Below are positions 35,468-44,635 of a stretch of DNA of 64,000 nucleotides, piece after piece. Below the pieces are notes generated by a model, which searched no databases, was not told the DNA's origin, and was given only the letters and a program-made list of their open reading frames with translations. The stretch lies in NCBI RefSeq assembly GCF_023893635.1, contig NZ_JAMWYK010000004.1, positions 1 through 64,000 on the forward strand. Direction: 5' to 3'. Made by a program: the position numbers and the translations under genes. The number at the start of each line of letters is the position of its first letter. Position 1 is the first letter of the stretch. This DNA is from Fructobacillus apis (GTDB lineage Bacteria; Bacillota; Bacilli; Lactobacillales; Lactobacillaceae).

Positions 35468-36974
35468 ACACCTCCATTTCCTGGCCTATTTGGAGCAGCT
35501 CTTCATCGATGGTCGGACCATCTTCTTTGCCATTGTGGGAATCATTGCCTTCTTTCATCTGACTTGGTGGCATTTTTTCATTCTTTTTTTCGGTTGGTTA
35601 ACCTTTGAAACCCTCGACTTTTGGAAGCGCCGCTACTGGCTAACAGAACATGAGCTTGTGTTAACCTCTGGAATACTTAGACGTAAGTGGCGCCATTTGC
35701 CATACCAAAAGATTCAAAACATTCACCGTTCCCAGTGGTTCTTCTTGAAGCCATTCGCCCTCGAAAAAATCGCGGTTGATTCAGGTGGACAGGGGGGTGA
35801 GCGTTCCAATCAAATCAACTTACCGGTCATTCCTATTTGGGTGACTTGGGTCTTGCAACAAAAGCACCAGGACCCGGACATCGCCTTGTCACCACTTCTC
35901 GAAGTCGTGAGTGAGAAGAGGGCAGCGAAGTCTTCGGACTTTGACCAAGGCTTAGCTCAGAAGAATGGTGATAAGACCTTGCGGACAAAGCGAGTAGAAG
36001 ACGATGCTGACGAACGTTACGAAACTAGTATTAAGGATTTGTTCTTCTACGCCTTGACCGCTCCGGAAGTACTCTTGCAGTTCGCCATTGTTTTCGGTTT
36101 TTTGGGTCACTTGGATGATCAGTTCCACTTCTTCCGTCGCCTGAGCGATGAAGTCTTGGCTCAAAGCTTACTCATCATCGGGGCTGCCTTTGTTGCTTTT
36201 TTCTTTATCCTCTTCGTCTTTAACATTATTAAAACGATTGTCCTGTATTATGGCTTCTCCTTAACGAAGCGAGATGGACATTTGAAGATTCAACGCGGAC
36301 TCTTTGAGGTTCGTCAACTGACCTTCGCGGAGGCGCGCATCCAATCCGTTCAAGTTGAACAAAACATCTGGCGTTACCTGCTCGGATTGGCCACGATTCG
36401 CCTTCGTCTGATCACGGACAAGAGCGGCGACGATGAAGTGAATCGTAAGTTGCCAACACTCTTACCGCTCATTCGAGTGAAACGAGCAACTAGAATCTTA
36501 CATCGTTTTCTACCAGGTCTTGTGCCTGAAGAAAACGTGACGATTAAGCCCGACTCCCTCTATCCCGCCTGGGCGATGGCCCGGAATGCGGTTTGCTGGT
36601 TAGTTGTCATTTCGGGCATCGGCTTGTCCTTCTGGTTGAAAACCTACACAGTAGTCATCGCCATCTTTTTGATCGTGATTGGTGGCTTTGCCGGCTTCTT
36701 TAAGGGGAGTGTTACTGGCGCGACCATTGTGAAAGAAGGGGAGGTCTTGGTTCTTCAGTCCGCCCGTCTGTTCACAAAGAAGACCGTTTATCTTCGCTGG
36801 GCAAACATTCAGTCCATGACGGTTTCACAGTCCGTTTGGATGGCTTTCTTTAAGAAGCGTGCGCACTTAGAAGTGGTGGTGCGAACAGACGATGCGTCAA
36901 CGGAAATCAAGACGCGCTACCTGCCGTTACCAGAAGCAAAAGCGGTATACGCGGCTTACCAAAAAGCCTATTAA
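35457..36974 (+). CDS. PH-domain membrane protein, YdbT-like
   Basis: A 505-residue membrane protein with three PH-like (bPH_2) domains set between pairs of transmembrane helices. Repeat signatures are SGILRRKWRHLPYQKIQNIHRSQWF (about residues 67-91), QRGLFEVRQLTFAEARIQSVQVEQNIWRYLLG (about 280-311) and a third near residue 430 (RLFTKKTVYLRWANIQSMTVSQ). It forms a two-gene unit with the preceding gene, presumably as a heteromeric membrane complex. Confidence 0.9.
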   Translation: MKPKHLHFLAYLEQLFIDGRTIFFAIVGIIAFFHLTWWHFFILFFGWLTFETLDFWKRRYWLTEHELVLTSGILRRKWRHLPYQKIQNIHRSQWFFLKPFALEKIAVDSGGQGGERSNQINLPVIPIWVTWVLQQKHQDPDIALSPLLEVVSEKRAAKSSDFDQGLAQKNGDKTLRTKRVEDDADERYETSIKDLFFYALTAPEVLLQFAIVFGFLGHLDDQFHFFRRLSDEVLAQSLLIIGAAFVAFFFILFVFNIIKTIVLYYGFSLTKRDGHLKIQRGLFEVRQLTFAEARIQSVQVEQNIWRYLLGLATIRLRLITDKSGDDEVNRKLPTLLPLIRVKRATRILHRFLPGLVPEENVTIKPDSLYPAWAMARNAVCWLVVISGIGLSFWLKTYTVVIAIFLIVIGGFAGFFKGSVTGATIVKEGEVLVLQSARLFTKKTVYLRWANIQSMTVSQSVWMAFFKKRAHLEVVVRTDDASTEIKTRYLPLPEAKAVYAAYQKAY

Positions 36975-37013
36975 AAATAGGGCTCTCGGCGAAAAATTAA
37001 AAAATATTTTTTG

Positions 37014-37049
37014 AAAAAAGGCAGTCAAATTTTCTTGACTGTCTTTTTC
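37014..37049 (+). terminator. Terminator after the PH-domain pair
   Basis: AGGCAGTCAA, ATTTTC loop, TTGACTGTCT with a T-run. Confidence 0.85.
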
Positions 37050-37084
37050 TTAATTTTTAAAAAAATTGATAAAAAAGTTCTTTT

Positions 37085-37148
37085 ATTAACCGTTTTCATT
37101 AAAAAAATCAAAAAGAATGTTGATATTTATAAAATGAAAGCCGTTACA
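37085..37148. promoter_or_regulatory. Two candidate cre-like sites before the OPA transporter
   Basis: 37085-37099, read on the minus strand (ATGAAAACGGTTAAT), matches the WTGNAANCGNWNNCW cre pattern except at one position. 37135-37148 (TGAAAGCCGTTACA) is a weaker match with two differences. Both lie in the A+T-rich 353-bp gap 36975-37327, which has no other gene. CcpA control of an organophosphate antiporter would make sense but is unproven. Confidence 0.35.
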
Positions 37149-37327
37149 TTGTCTATTTTCACTTCGAAAAATTTGAAATGCAATTGACAGTTTCACAAAG
37201 ATTAATTAAACTTTAAATATAGCAGATCGGAATGAAAGGTTTCGCTGCAACACTGAATCCAACGTTTTGAGGTGAAAGGCCAAAGAACCACGGTTTCACA
37301 CTATTTTATAGATACGAGGATTACAGT

Positions 37328-38671
37328 ATGTTTTCATTCAACAAGAAGGCGCAAGTAGCGCCTGTTGCAGAAGACAAGGTTGCCGGCGTTTACAAGCGTC
37401 GTCAATTGGGAGTCTTGATTGCAACGTCATTCTCATACATCGGTTACTACATCATCCGTCTGGTTTTCACCACGGAACAGGTATCGATTATGAAGAACTA
37501 CGGATTTGACATTGGTCAAATCGGTTTGATCTTATCAACCTTCGGTGTTGGTTACGGAATCGCCAAGCTCTTCATGGGAGCCTTGGCCGACAAGTCCAAC
37601 GCCCGTTGGTTCTTGGCAGGTGGTTTGTACCTCTCAGCATTCTTTAACTTGCTGATTGGATTTACGCAAAACTTCTTTGTCATCTTGTTCTTGATGCTCT
37701 TCATTGCCATCACACAGTCAATGGGTGCACCTGCTTGTCAGCGTCAAATTTCCATCTGGTTCTCAAAGAAGACCCGTGGAACGGCCTACTCAATCTGGTC
37801 ATCAGCCCACAACGCTGGAGCGTTCTTCTGTGTCTTGTCAATCGAATTGGCAACGTTCTTGTTCGGTGGTTCATTGACGATGGTCTTCGTAACGGCTTCC
37901 GTTATCTCCATCATCTTGGCTACTTTGATGTTCTTCATCAACACGGACAAGCCTGAAACAGTTGGTTTGCCTGACATCGGAACTTACTCAGGTTATGTTG
38001 AAGTTGATGCCAAGGGAGAAAAGACGAACAAGGCAACGACTGACATGTCAATCTGGAAGATTTTGGTTAACAGCATCTTGTTGAACAAGGTTGTTTGGTT
38101 GGTTACGTTGACGTCAATGTCTTTCTACATTGTTCGTTACGGTGTCATGTCATGGATTCCTTCATACTTGCCTACTAAGGGCTTCTCAGTTACTTGGGCC
38201 AAGTGGTTGGTTGGTATCTTTGAAGTGACTGCCGTTCCTGGTGTTATCATCTTGGGTATGGTTTCTGACTTCTTGGACGGACGTCGCGCGATGATCTGTT
38301 TGATTTCTGCCCTCGGAACGTTGGGCTGCTTGACGGTCTACTTCACGACTGGTAACCACATCGCTTTGCTGATTGCCTTGTTTGCAATGGGAACGTTGAT
38401 TTACGCACCAATTACTTTGGTTGGTTTGATGATTAACGAAGCGGTTCCAAACTACGCCGTTGGGTTGTCATCCGGATTCATGGGATTCTTCCAGTACATC
38501 TTCGGTGAAACGATTGCCACTGCCGTTATCGGTACGTTGGTTCGTTCATATGGTTGGAGCATGGCTTCAAACGTGATTTACGGGGCAACGATCTTTGCCA
38601 TTATCTTGCTTATCATCTTGGTCTTCGAAGAAAAGAAGATCCGCGCGATGGAAGCATCTGTGAACCACTAA
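37328..38671 (+). CDS. Organophosphate:phosphate antiporter (UhpT/GlpT family)
   Basis: A 447-residue MFS protein of the OPA branch, with twelve helices. YYIIRLVFTTEQVSIMKNYGFDIGQIGLILSTFGVGYGIAKLFMGALADKSNARWFLAGG (about residues 37-98) shows the OPA pattern, where the Arg in the helix 1 segment and the later conserved Arg bind phosphate. The substrate is a sugar phosphate or glycerol-3-phosphate; UhpC-like sensing seems unlikely with no two-component genes nearby. The A+T-rich upstream gap with possible cre sites suggests carbon control. Confidence 0.88.
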   Translation: MFSFNKKAQVAPVAEDKVAGVYKRRQLGVLIATSFSYIGYYIIRLVFTTEQVSIMKNYGFDIGQIGLILSTFGVGYGIAKLFMGALADKSNARWFLAGGLYLSAFFNLLIGFTQNFFVILFLMLFIAITQSMGAPACQRQISIWFSKKTRGTAYSIWSSAHNAGAFFCVLSIELATFLFGGSLTMVFVTASVISIILATLMFFINTDKPETVGLPDIGTYSGYVEVDAKGEKTNKATTDMSIWKILVNSILLNKVVWLVTLTSMSFYIVRYGVMSWIPSYLPTKGFSVTWAKWLVGIFEVTAVPGVIILGMVSDFLDGRRAMICLISALGTLGCLTVYFTTGNHIALLIALFAMGTLIYAPITLVGLMINEAVPNYAVGLSSGFMGFFQYIFGETIATAVIGTLVRSYGWSMASNVIYGATIFAIILLIILVFEEKKIRAMEASVNH

Positions 38672-38690
38672 AAGGCTAGTAAAAAGTCGC

Positions 38691-38720
38691 TCGAGTGAAA
38701 GGCTCGGCGGCTTTTTTTGT
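38691..38720 (+). terminator. Terminator after the OPA transporter
   Basis: AAAGTCGCTCGAG with CTCGGCGGCTTT and a T-run; imperfect stem. Confidence 0.75.
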
Positions 38721-38745
38721 TGCCTAAAAATGAAAAGTGGTCAAA

Positions 38746-38777
38746 TAAAAAAGGCGTCTCGAATGAGACGTCTTTTT
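38746..38777. terminator. Terminator facing the GNAT genes
   Basis: GGCGTCTC, GAAT loop, GAGACGTCT flanked by A- and T-runs. It serves the minus-strand GNAT gene that ends here. Confidence 0.85.
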
Positions 38778-39309
38778 AATCTTCCGTGAGACCGTCCGTC
38801 CACTTAACCAGCATTATGGTGCCGTCAGGTGTCAAAGGGTCATTCGAAGGGTTGTGTTCGTTGAAAACCTGCGTTCCTCGAAAGCCACAGCGATTAATGA
38901 AGAAGTTGAGTAAGGGTTCGTCGAATTCGTGAACAAGGCTAGTCCAGCAGTCATAATCGGGATAGGACTGGAGAACGTAGTCAATTACTTGCTTTCCAAT
39001 GCCACGTCCTTGGTATTGGCTTTTGACGTAAAAGAAAACGATGTGGGCAAAGCGATGGTTGCCTTGCGGGTGAAAGAGGATACTAGCCACCATTTCACCG
39101 TTTAACACGACTTTGATGGCGACGGCTTCCGGATAATAATAAGCCTGTAAGATGTTCTCGTTACTTGGCAAATCGTCTTCGTCAAAGGAGGGGTGTTCTT
39201 TTCGCTTAATAGCAGAATAACGCATGGCGTCGTACATGTCCCACTTAAAGTCATTGAGATCATCTTCCGTTAGAAAAGAGAGCAGTAGTTTATCTTTTTC
39301 TTCTGACAT
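38776..39309 (-). CDS. GNAT acetyltransferase, paralogue 1
   Basis: A 177-residue GNAT protein. VFFYVKSQYQGRGIGKQVIDYVL (about residues 88-110) is the acetyl-CoA-binding segment, and the C-terminal LLNFFINRCGFRGTQVFNEHNPSNDPLTPDGTIMLVKW block is shared with the next gene. I chose the start at 39309 (MSEEKDK), which has the Shine-Dalgarno sequence GAAAGG; the upstream ATG at 39327 does not. Substrate unknown. It forms a tandem pair with a diverged paralogue. Confidence 0.88.
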   Translation of the reverse strand: MSEEKDKLLLSFLTEDDLNDFKWDMYDAMRYSAIKRKEHPSFDEDDLPSNENILQAYYYPEAVAIKVVLNGEMVASILFHPQGNHRFAHIVFFYVKSQYQGRGIGKQVIDYVLQSYPDYDCWTSLVHEFDEPLLNFFINRCGFRGTQVFNEHNPSNDPLTPDGTIMLVKWTDGLTED

Positions 39310-39358
39310 AGTTACCTTTCTTGTCATCGTTGATTAGGAGAAGGATTTATTAAAGCTT

Positions 39359-39880
39359 TTACGGCTTTTTCTTTTGGATGATGAACTTTCCTGCGTTGGG
39401 TAACTGCTTATCATCTTCAGGGTGACGCTCATTCATAAATTCGCTGATCTCAAAGCCTAAGCGGTTGATGAATAAGTTCATGCTTGCGCTATCACCTGGA
39501 ACTAGCCCATATTCCCAAGTCTTAATGTCATCGAGTTGTTGATCTAACTGAAGGAAGAAACGTGTCATCAAGCCTTGTTCCTGATAGGCCGGAACCGTAA
39601 AGATTTCGTTCACGTAAGCCTTGGAGGAACCTTCATCCTGTCGAAAGGAGATACCAGCAATGATGGCCCCGTTTTGAAGGGCGACAAATGATCTTTCGAT
39701 GTCGGACTTTAAGATGATGTTGAGGTATTCGTCTTCCGGCATCAGTAGGTCAACGGGAAAATCTTCGCCGTAACGATTGGGCAGACCATGTCGGTAGGCC
39801 GCCTTTAAGCTGCTTTTGTACACCACGAGATCGGCTTTTGCTAAAGGCGCAATCTGAAAGTCCGTGTTTAGCTGTGTCAT
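39359..39880 (-). CDS. GNAT acetyltransferase, paralogue 2
   Basis: A 173-residue GNAT protein clearly related to the downstream gene: both end with a FINR.GF...F.NE..P.. pattern and a hydrophobic strand rich in basic residues. The core VNEIFTVPAYQEQGLMTRFFLQLD lacks the canonical Q/R-x-x-G-x-G loop (QEQGLMT), so its cofactor binding may be altered. Start at 39880 after GAAGGG. Probably co-transcribed with paralogue 1. Confidence 0.85.
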   Translation of the reverse strand: MTQLNTDFQIAPLAKADLVVYKSSLKAAYRHGLPNRYGEDFPVDLLMPEDEYLNIILKSDIERSFVALQNGAIIAGISFRQDEGSSKAYVNEIFTVPAYQEQGLMTRFFLQLDQQLDDIKTWEYGLVPGDSASMNLFINRLGFEISEFMNERHPEDDKQLPNAGKFIIQKKKP

Positions 39881-39929
39881 GGGACATCCCTTCGTGTTCT
39901 TATTGGTCTGTCAAAGTCAAAGACGACCC

Positions 39930-40373
39930 TTAAATCTTTGTCTTGAAGGATTGAATTAAATCCTGTCGATTTGGGTTCTGATCCTTCCAGTAGTCCTTGT
40001 CAAAGTCAGCCATGACCACCAGGGCCTTCTCCAAGTTGTCCTGGCCGTGCTGGGTGAGGCGAATGGCCTTTGAGCGCGGATTCTTCTTACCAGGGAAACG
40101 GTCCAAAAAGTCTTCCCGGGCGAGCTTCGTGATGATGGCAGAGGCCGTCATGGGGTCGATGTCTGCCGCCTTTGCAACCATGGCCTGTGTCACTTCGTCG
40201 TTTTCCATGCTCAACGCTTCAACCGTTGAGAGAACCTGCACCTGTGGGTGTGTCAAATCAAGTCGGCGAAGCTGACTTTTGGTCTGACGGAACCAGTCCG
40301 TGTAGAGGGCAAAGAAGGCCTGGGACGTTGAACGTTGATAATCGCTAATTAATTCTTCATGAGATTTTGTCAT
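39930..40373 (-). CDS. MarR-family regulator
   Basis: A 147-residue winged-helix regulator. LTHPQVQVLSTVEAL (about residues 39-53), the recognition helix DIDPMTASAIITKLAREDFLDRFPGKKNPRSKAIRLTQHG (about 72-111) and the flanking dimerisation helices are typical. The start is ATG 40373 with the Shine-Dalgarno-like AGAGGGTC before it. A perfect 12-bp palindrome just upstream (40396-40407) is a strong operator candidate for self-repression. The two GNAT genes downstream may be part of its unit. Confidence 0.92.
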   Translation of the reverse strand: MTKSHEELISDYQRSTSQAFFALYTDWFRQTKSQLRRLDLTHPQVQVLSTVEALSMENDEVTQAMVAKAADIDPMTASAIITKLAREDFLDRFPGKKNPRSKAIRLTQHGQDNLEKALVVMADFDKDYWKDQNPNRQDLIQSFKTKI

Positions 40374-40395
40374 TGTGACCCTCTGTTGTGTTTGG

Positions 40396-40407
40396 TAAGT
40401 ATACTTA
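40396..40407. promoter_or_regulatory. Perfect 12-bp palindrome, probable MarR operator
   Basis: TAAGTATACTTA reads the same on both strands. It lies 23 bp upstream of the marR start and directly next to a TATTAT that can serve as the -10 box of the marR promoter, so a bound dimer would block transcription. Confidence 0.6.
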
Positions 40408-40590
40408 TAATATAGGGGATAAAAGCGTCTGGTTCAAGAGCTGAAAAGAAAATTTCCCCTCTTTTTGACGCCCTTTTTTAACGCGCTTTTTCTTATGTCA
40501 AAAACGGTCCTGACTTTTTAAATAAATCACGCTGATGAAGCAGAATTGTGCTAAGCTAGGTTTATTCGTTTCAATTAAAAGGAGTCTATT

Positions 40591-40983
40591 ATGCCACTAT
40601 TGAAGATGGATTTGATCAAGAATCAATACCAACCAGAAGAAATCAAGCACTTGATGCAATTGTCATTCGACGTTGCCAAGGAAACGTTGAACTTGCCTGA
40701 CCGCGACCGTTTCCAAATCGTGACGCAACACGAAGATTACGAAATCTGCTTCCAAGACGTTGGTTTGGGCTACGAACGCACGAACAAGGCCTTGTTCTTC
40801 ACGGTCTTGTCAACGCCACGCCCAATGCCTGCTAAGAAGGCCTTCACGAAGAAGTTGGTCGAAGTGTTGGAAAAGGAAGCAAACGTTCGTCCACAAGACG
40901 TGATTATTTCCTTTGCCACGAACCACGCAGAAGACTGGTCATTTGGAGAAGGTAAGAACCATTTCTTGGATGGCAGCCTTTAA
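40591..40983 (+). CDS. Tautomerase-family protein
   Basis: A 130-residue protein of the tautomerase superfamily with Pro2 (MPLLKMDL), which becomes the N-terminal catalytic base after Met removal. The DRFQIVTQHEDYEICFQD segment (about residues 40-57) and the C-terminal NVRPQDVIISFATNHAEDWSFGEG match the longer stand-alone bacterial tautomerases. Natural substrate unknown. Strong Shine-Dalgarno sequence (aaaggag); terminator at 40999-41028. Divergent from marR. Confidence 0.9.
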   Translation: MPLLKMDLIKNQYQPEEIKHLMQLSFDVAKETLNLPDRDRFQIVTQHEDYEICFQDVGLGYERTNKALFFTVLSTPRPMPAKKAFTKKLVEVLEKEANVRPQDVIISFATNHAEDWSFGEGKNHFLDGSL

Positions 40984-40998
40984 TCGAAAGAATGAACG

Positions 40999-41029
40999 AG
41001 CAGCTCTTGATAAAGGGGCTGCTTTTTTA
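40999..41029 (+). terminator. Terminator after the tautomerase gene
   Basis: AGCAGCTC pairs with GGGGCTGCT with a T-run. Confidence 0.75.
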
Positions 41030-41069
41030 TTGAAGAAACCGCCAATATTCTGTCTTTTTTAAATAATGC

Positions 41070-41098
41070 TTGTTTCTTTTGAAAAGTAGTGCTAAGAT
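41070..41098 (+). promoter_or_regulatory. Promoter of the pyr operon
   Basis: TTGTTT at 41070-41075, a 17-base spacer and TAAGAT at 41093-41098. Confidence 0.65.
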
Positions 41099-41104
41099 TT
41101 CAGT

Positions 41105-41306
41105 AACTCAAATCAAACCTTTAAAGTCGATCAGAGAATCGCTAAGGGCTTGGTTGGATTGTTGCCGCATTGTTTACCGAGGAAGTCCAGAGAGGCGGAG
41201 GTAGGCAAGCCTTTTTGGCGAATCCTGAATTAAAACCCAGGGACTCAGTCCAACTAAAATGAAAGCCTTTTTCGCAAGCTCTGATCGTTGATCAGGGCTT
41301 TTTTTG
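41105..41306 (+). promoter_or_regulatory. PyrR-dependent attenuator of the pyr operon
   Basis: The PyrR-binding loop is at about 41170-41208, with the conserved AAGTCCAGAGAGGC closed by TTG.TTACC/GGTAGGCAA. The terminator is AGCTCTGATC/GATCAGGGCT with a T-run (41277-41306). With UMP-loaded PyrR bound, the terminator should form. Only one PyrR site is visible in the window, and pyrR itself is not here. Confidence 0.93.
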
Positions 41307-41329
41307 TAGCAAAAAAAGGGGGCGTCACG

Positions 41330-42259
41330 ATGACACAAGAGAAAGATTGCTTGGACTTGTCGAACAAGAGCGTTGAAGAAATCCTGGAATTGGTTGCCTT
41401 AGCCGAAGCTTACGAGGCTGGACAAAAGCCGAAAGCGTTGAATAAGGACGTGAAAGTCGCCAACCTCTTCTTCGAGAATTCCACTCGTACGGTTACATCC
41501 TTTCAGATGGCGGAACACAACTTAGGGTTGAGTCGCTTCGACGTCAACCTGGCCGCTTCTTCCGTTAAGAAGGGTGAGACCTTGTCCGACACTTTGAAGA
41601 CAGTCGAAGCCATCGGTATGGACATCGCGGTGGTTCGCCACTCGGAAGACGGCTGGTTTGACCAGGTGAAGCAAGAGGGCGTCAAGCTCGCCCTAGTCAA
41701 CGCCGGGGACGGTGCTGGGGTCCACCCATCGCAAACGATGCTCGACCTGCTCACGATTAAACAGGAATTCGGGCGTTTTAAAGGCTTGAAGGTCATGATG
41801 GTCGGCGACCTCAGCCACTCACGGGTGGTTAACTCCGATGCTCACGTGTTCAAGAAGCTCGGGATGGGCCTGACTTTTGCAGGGCCTAAGGAATGGTGGA
41901 ACGACGACCTGAAGCACTATGGTAAGTACGTTGAATTGGACGACGGCATCAAGGAAGCCGACGTCGTGATGTGCCTCCGAGTTCAAAACGAACGCCTGGA
42001 CGACAAGGAAGCCTCTTCTTTCTCAGCAGAAGACTACATTAAGCACTACTCGGTCAACGAAGCACGCGCGGCCATGATGAAGCCGACGGCCATCTTCATG
42101 CACCCGGGGCCTGTGAACCGAGACATCGAAATCGAATCCGCCTTGGTCGACGGTGCACGGTCCCGCATCTTTAAACAAATGAAAAACGGCGTATTCGCCC
42201 GCATGGCACTACTAACTAAGGTGCTTGAAGCCAACGAATGGATGGAGGACGAAGCATGA
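41330..42259 (+). CDS. pyrB: Aspartate carbamoyltransferase catalytic subunit
   Basis: First committed enzyme of UMP synthesis, 309 residues, with no regulatory PyrI gene. The carbamoyl-phosphate motif STRT is at residues 51-54, with HSEDGW and HPSQTMLDLLTI in the middle and HPGPVNRDIEI near residue 257. I chose the start at 41330, after aaaaagggggcg; the in-frame upstream ATG at 41288 lies inside the terminator. It overlaps pyrC by 4 bp. Confidence 0.97.
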   Translation: MTQEKDCLDLSNKSVEEILELVALAEAYEAGQKPKALNKDVKVANLFFENSTRTVTSFQMAEHNLGLSRFDVNLAASSVKKGETLSDTLKTVEAIGMDIAVVRHSEDGWFDQVKQEGVKLALVNAGDGAGVHPSQTMLDLLTIKQEFGRFKGLKVMMVGDLSHSRVVNSDAHVFKKLGMGLTFAGPKEWWNDDLKHYGKYVELDDGIKEADVVMCLRVQNERLDDKEASSFSAEDYIKHYSVNEARAAMMKPTAIFMHPGPVNRDIEIESALVDGARSRIFKQMKNGVFARMALLTKVLEANEWMEDEA

Positions 42260-43518
42260 AAACATTAGTGAAAAACATCGTCGTCAACGGCGAAGCAACG
42301 GACTTAATCGTTGAGGACGGCCAAATCAAGGCCTTCCTCACGGGCGCGGACGCGGCCGACTTTGACAAAGTGGTCGAAGGGGAAGGGAACACAGCCATCC
42401 CAGGACTCGTCGACGTCCACGTGCACTTCCGTGACCCAGGTCAGGAAGCTAAGGAAACAATTGCGACCGGTTCCAAGGCAGCCGCGGCTGGTGGCTTCAC
42501 CTCCGTACTCGCCATGGCCAACACGAAGCCGGTCATCGACAACGTCGAACGGTTGGAAAGTCAGCTGAAGCGAAATCAAGAAAACGGCTTGATTAAGGTC
42601 GGTCAAATCGCCGCCATCACGTCCGACCTGACGGGGAAGGAAGTCGGCCCAATCGAAGAGCTTGCCGCTGCCGGTGCCGCCGCCTTCTCAAACGACGGAC
42701 ACGGCTTGCAGTCAGCAAAGACCATGTACGAAGCCCAGCTTGCCATCAAGGCTGCTGGAAAAGTCCTTTCCGCCCACATCGAAGACGACGACCTCGTCGA
42801 CGGTGGGGTGATGAACGCGGGGGCTAAGGCCGAATCACTCGGCTTGCCTGGCATGAACAGCCTTTCCGAATCGAGCCAACTGGCCCGCGACCTGATGATG
42901 GTTCGCCAGACGCGCTGTTCTTACCATGTTGCGCACATCTCGACGAAGGAGTCAGTGGACTTGGTTCGCCAGGCCAAGAAGGAAGGCCTTCCGGTAACCG
43001 CCGAGGTTTCACCGCACCACTTGTTCTTGGACGAAGAGGACATCCTCACAGACGACCCAATGTTCAAGATGAATCCGCCGTTGCGCTCGAAAGAAGATCG
43101 CTTAGCACTGATTGCCGGCTTACTTGATGGCACGATCGACATGGTCGCCACTGACCACGCCCCACACCAGGCCCACGAAAAGCAGGGTTCCATGTGTGGT
43201 TGTGCCTTCGGAATCGTCGGACTCGAAACCGCCTTTCCACTGATGTACACGCGCTTTGTTAAAAGCGGTTTGGTCGACTTGCAGACGCTGATTAAGTGGA
43301 TGGTGGTTAACCCAATCAAGGTCTTTGGCTTGAAGAACGCCGGTGAGCTCAGGGTGGGTGATTCAGCAGACCTCACGCTAGTTGACCTCACGGAAGAATT
43401 TGAAATTGACGCAGCAGACTTTTACTCCAAGGGCAAGAACAGCCCGTTCATCGGAGAAACGGTGTTTGGACGAGTGAAGAAAACAATGGTCGATGGCAAC
43501 ATCGTCTTTGAAAAATAA
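42256..43518 (+). CDS. pyrC: Dihydroorotase
   Basis: A 420-residue class I dihydroorotase. The metal motif DVHVHFRDPGQE lies near residue 53, the region GFTSVLAMANTKP near 85, and the Asp of ATDHAPH near residue 298 is catalytic. The start at 42256 follows GGAGG; an upstream in-frame ATG at 42238 is before that Shine-Dalgarno sequence. Overlap with pyrB suggests translational coupling. Confidence 0.97.
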   Translation: MKTLVKNIVVNGEATDLIVEDGQIKAFLTGADAADFDKVVEGEGNTAIPGLVDVHVHFRDPGQEAKETIATGSKAAAAGGFTSVLAMANTKPVIDNVERLESQLKRNQENGLIKVGQIAAITSDLTGKEVGPIEELAAAGAAAFSNDGHGLQSAKTMYEAQLAIKAAGKVLSAHIEDDDLVDGGVMNAGAKAESLGLPGMNSLSESSQLARDLMMVRQTRCSYHVAHISTKESVDLVRQAKKEGLPVTAEVSPHHLFLDEEDILTDDPMFKMNPPLRSKEDRLALIAGLLDGTIDMVATDHAPHQAHEKQGSMCGCAFGIVGLETAFPLMYTRFVKSGLVDLQTLIKWMVVNPIKVFGLKNAGELRVGDSADLTLVDLTEEFEIDAADFYSKGKNSPFIGETVFGRVKKTMVDGNIVFEK

Positions 43519-43528
43519 GGGGAAGCAG

Positions 43529-44635
43529 ATGAAACGGTACTTAGTGTTAGAAAACGGCTCCATCTACAGCGGTGAAGCGTTCGGATCAGAAGAAGAACTG
43601 CTCACGGAAGTGGTCTTCTCAACCGGGATGACCGGTTACCAAGAAACCATGACCGACCCGTCTTACTTCGGTCAAAGCATGGTCTTCACTTATCCTTTGA
43701 TTGGAAACTACGGGATTAACTTGGACGACAACGAAGGAAGCCGCCCAGCGGTCGACGCCATTATCGCCAAGGAAATCTGCAAGCGTCCATCCAACTTCCG
43801 CTCCGTGATGTCGGTGCCCGAATACGCCAAGCAAAACGGTGTCGTTGGAATCGAAGGGGTGGACACGCGCAAGCTCGCCAAAGAACTCCGGACACAAGGT
43901 TCCATGAAGGGTGTCTTGGTTAACAGCCTGGACGAGACAAAGATTCAGGAATTGTTTGCTGAAGACTACGACCAACTGCTCTTAGAGCGCAGCCAGAAGG
44001 AAGAGTACGTAGCCGGTGCTGGAAAAGTCGAAAACGAGGACGCCTTGAAGATCGCGCTCATCGACTTCGGGTTGAAGAACTCGATTGCCCAGGCGTTAGA
44101 AAAACGTGGCGTGCGGGTCATCCACTTCGACTGGCGAAGCGATATCGAAGCGATACGGGCCTCGAAGCCGGACGGCGTTTTACTATCCAACGGACCTGGA
44201 AACCCCGAAATGTACGCTGATTCCTACCCCATGATTCGGGCCCTCCAGGACGAGTACCCACTCCTTGGCATCTGCCTCGGCCACCAGCTCTTTGCTTTGG
44301 CCAACGGTGCTTCAACCTACAAGATGAAGTTCGGTTACCGCGGTTTCAACCACGCCGTTTGGGACATCGATATGCAAGAAAAGCACTTCACCTCCCAAAA
44401 CCACGGATACGCGGTTGACCGCGACTCTGTTGCAAACACGAAGCTCGAAGTCACCCACGAAGAAATCAACCAAAACACGGTCGAAGGGGTGCGCTTGAAC
44501 GACCGCACCGCCTTCTCCGTTCAGTTCCACCCAGATGCCTGTCCCGGTCCCCACGACTCGGAATACATCTTTGATAAGTTCTTAGCCGCCGTAAAAGCTG
44601 CCAAAAAGGAGCCATTCTATGCCAAAGCGAACTGA
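43529..44635 (+). CDS. carA: Carbamoyl-phosphate synthase small (glutaminase) subunit
   Basis: A 368-residue class I glutamine amidotransferase that feeds ammonia to CarB. The nucleophile Cys is in LLGICLGHQLF near residue 252, the His/Glu pair in the C-terminal FSVQFHPDACPGPHDSEY. The start at 43529 follows AAGGGGAAGCAG. It overlaps carB by 17 bp. Its place inside the pyr operon suggests this enzyme serves pyrimidine synthesis first; a separate arginine-linked copy is not visible. Confidence 0.97.
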   Translation: MKRYLVLENGSIYSGEAFGSEEELLTEVVFSTGMTGYQETMTDPSYFGQSMVFTYPLIGNYGINLDDNEGSRPAVDAIIAKEICKRPSNFRSVMSVPEYAKQNGVVGIEGVDTRKLAKELRTQGSMKGVLVNSLDETKIQELFAEDYDQLLLERSQKEEYVAGAGKVENEDALKIALIDFGLKNSIAQALEKRGVRVIHFDWRSDIEAIRASKPDGVLLSNGPGNPEMYADSYPMIRALQDEYPLLGICLGHQLFALANGASTYKMKFGYRGFNHAVWDIDMQEKHFTSQNHGYAVDRDSVANTKLEVTHEEINQNTVEGVRLNDRTAFSVQFHPDACPGPHDSEYIFDKFLAAVKAAKKEPFYAKAN

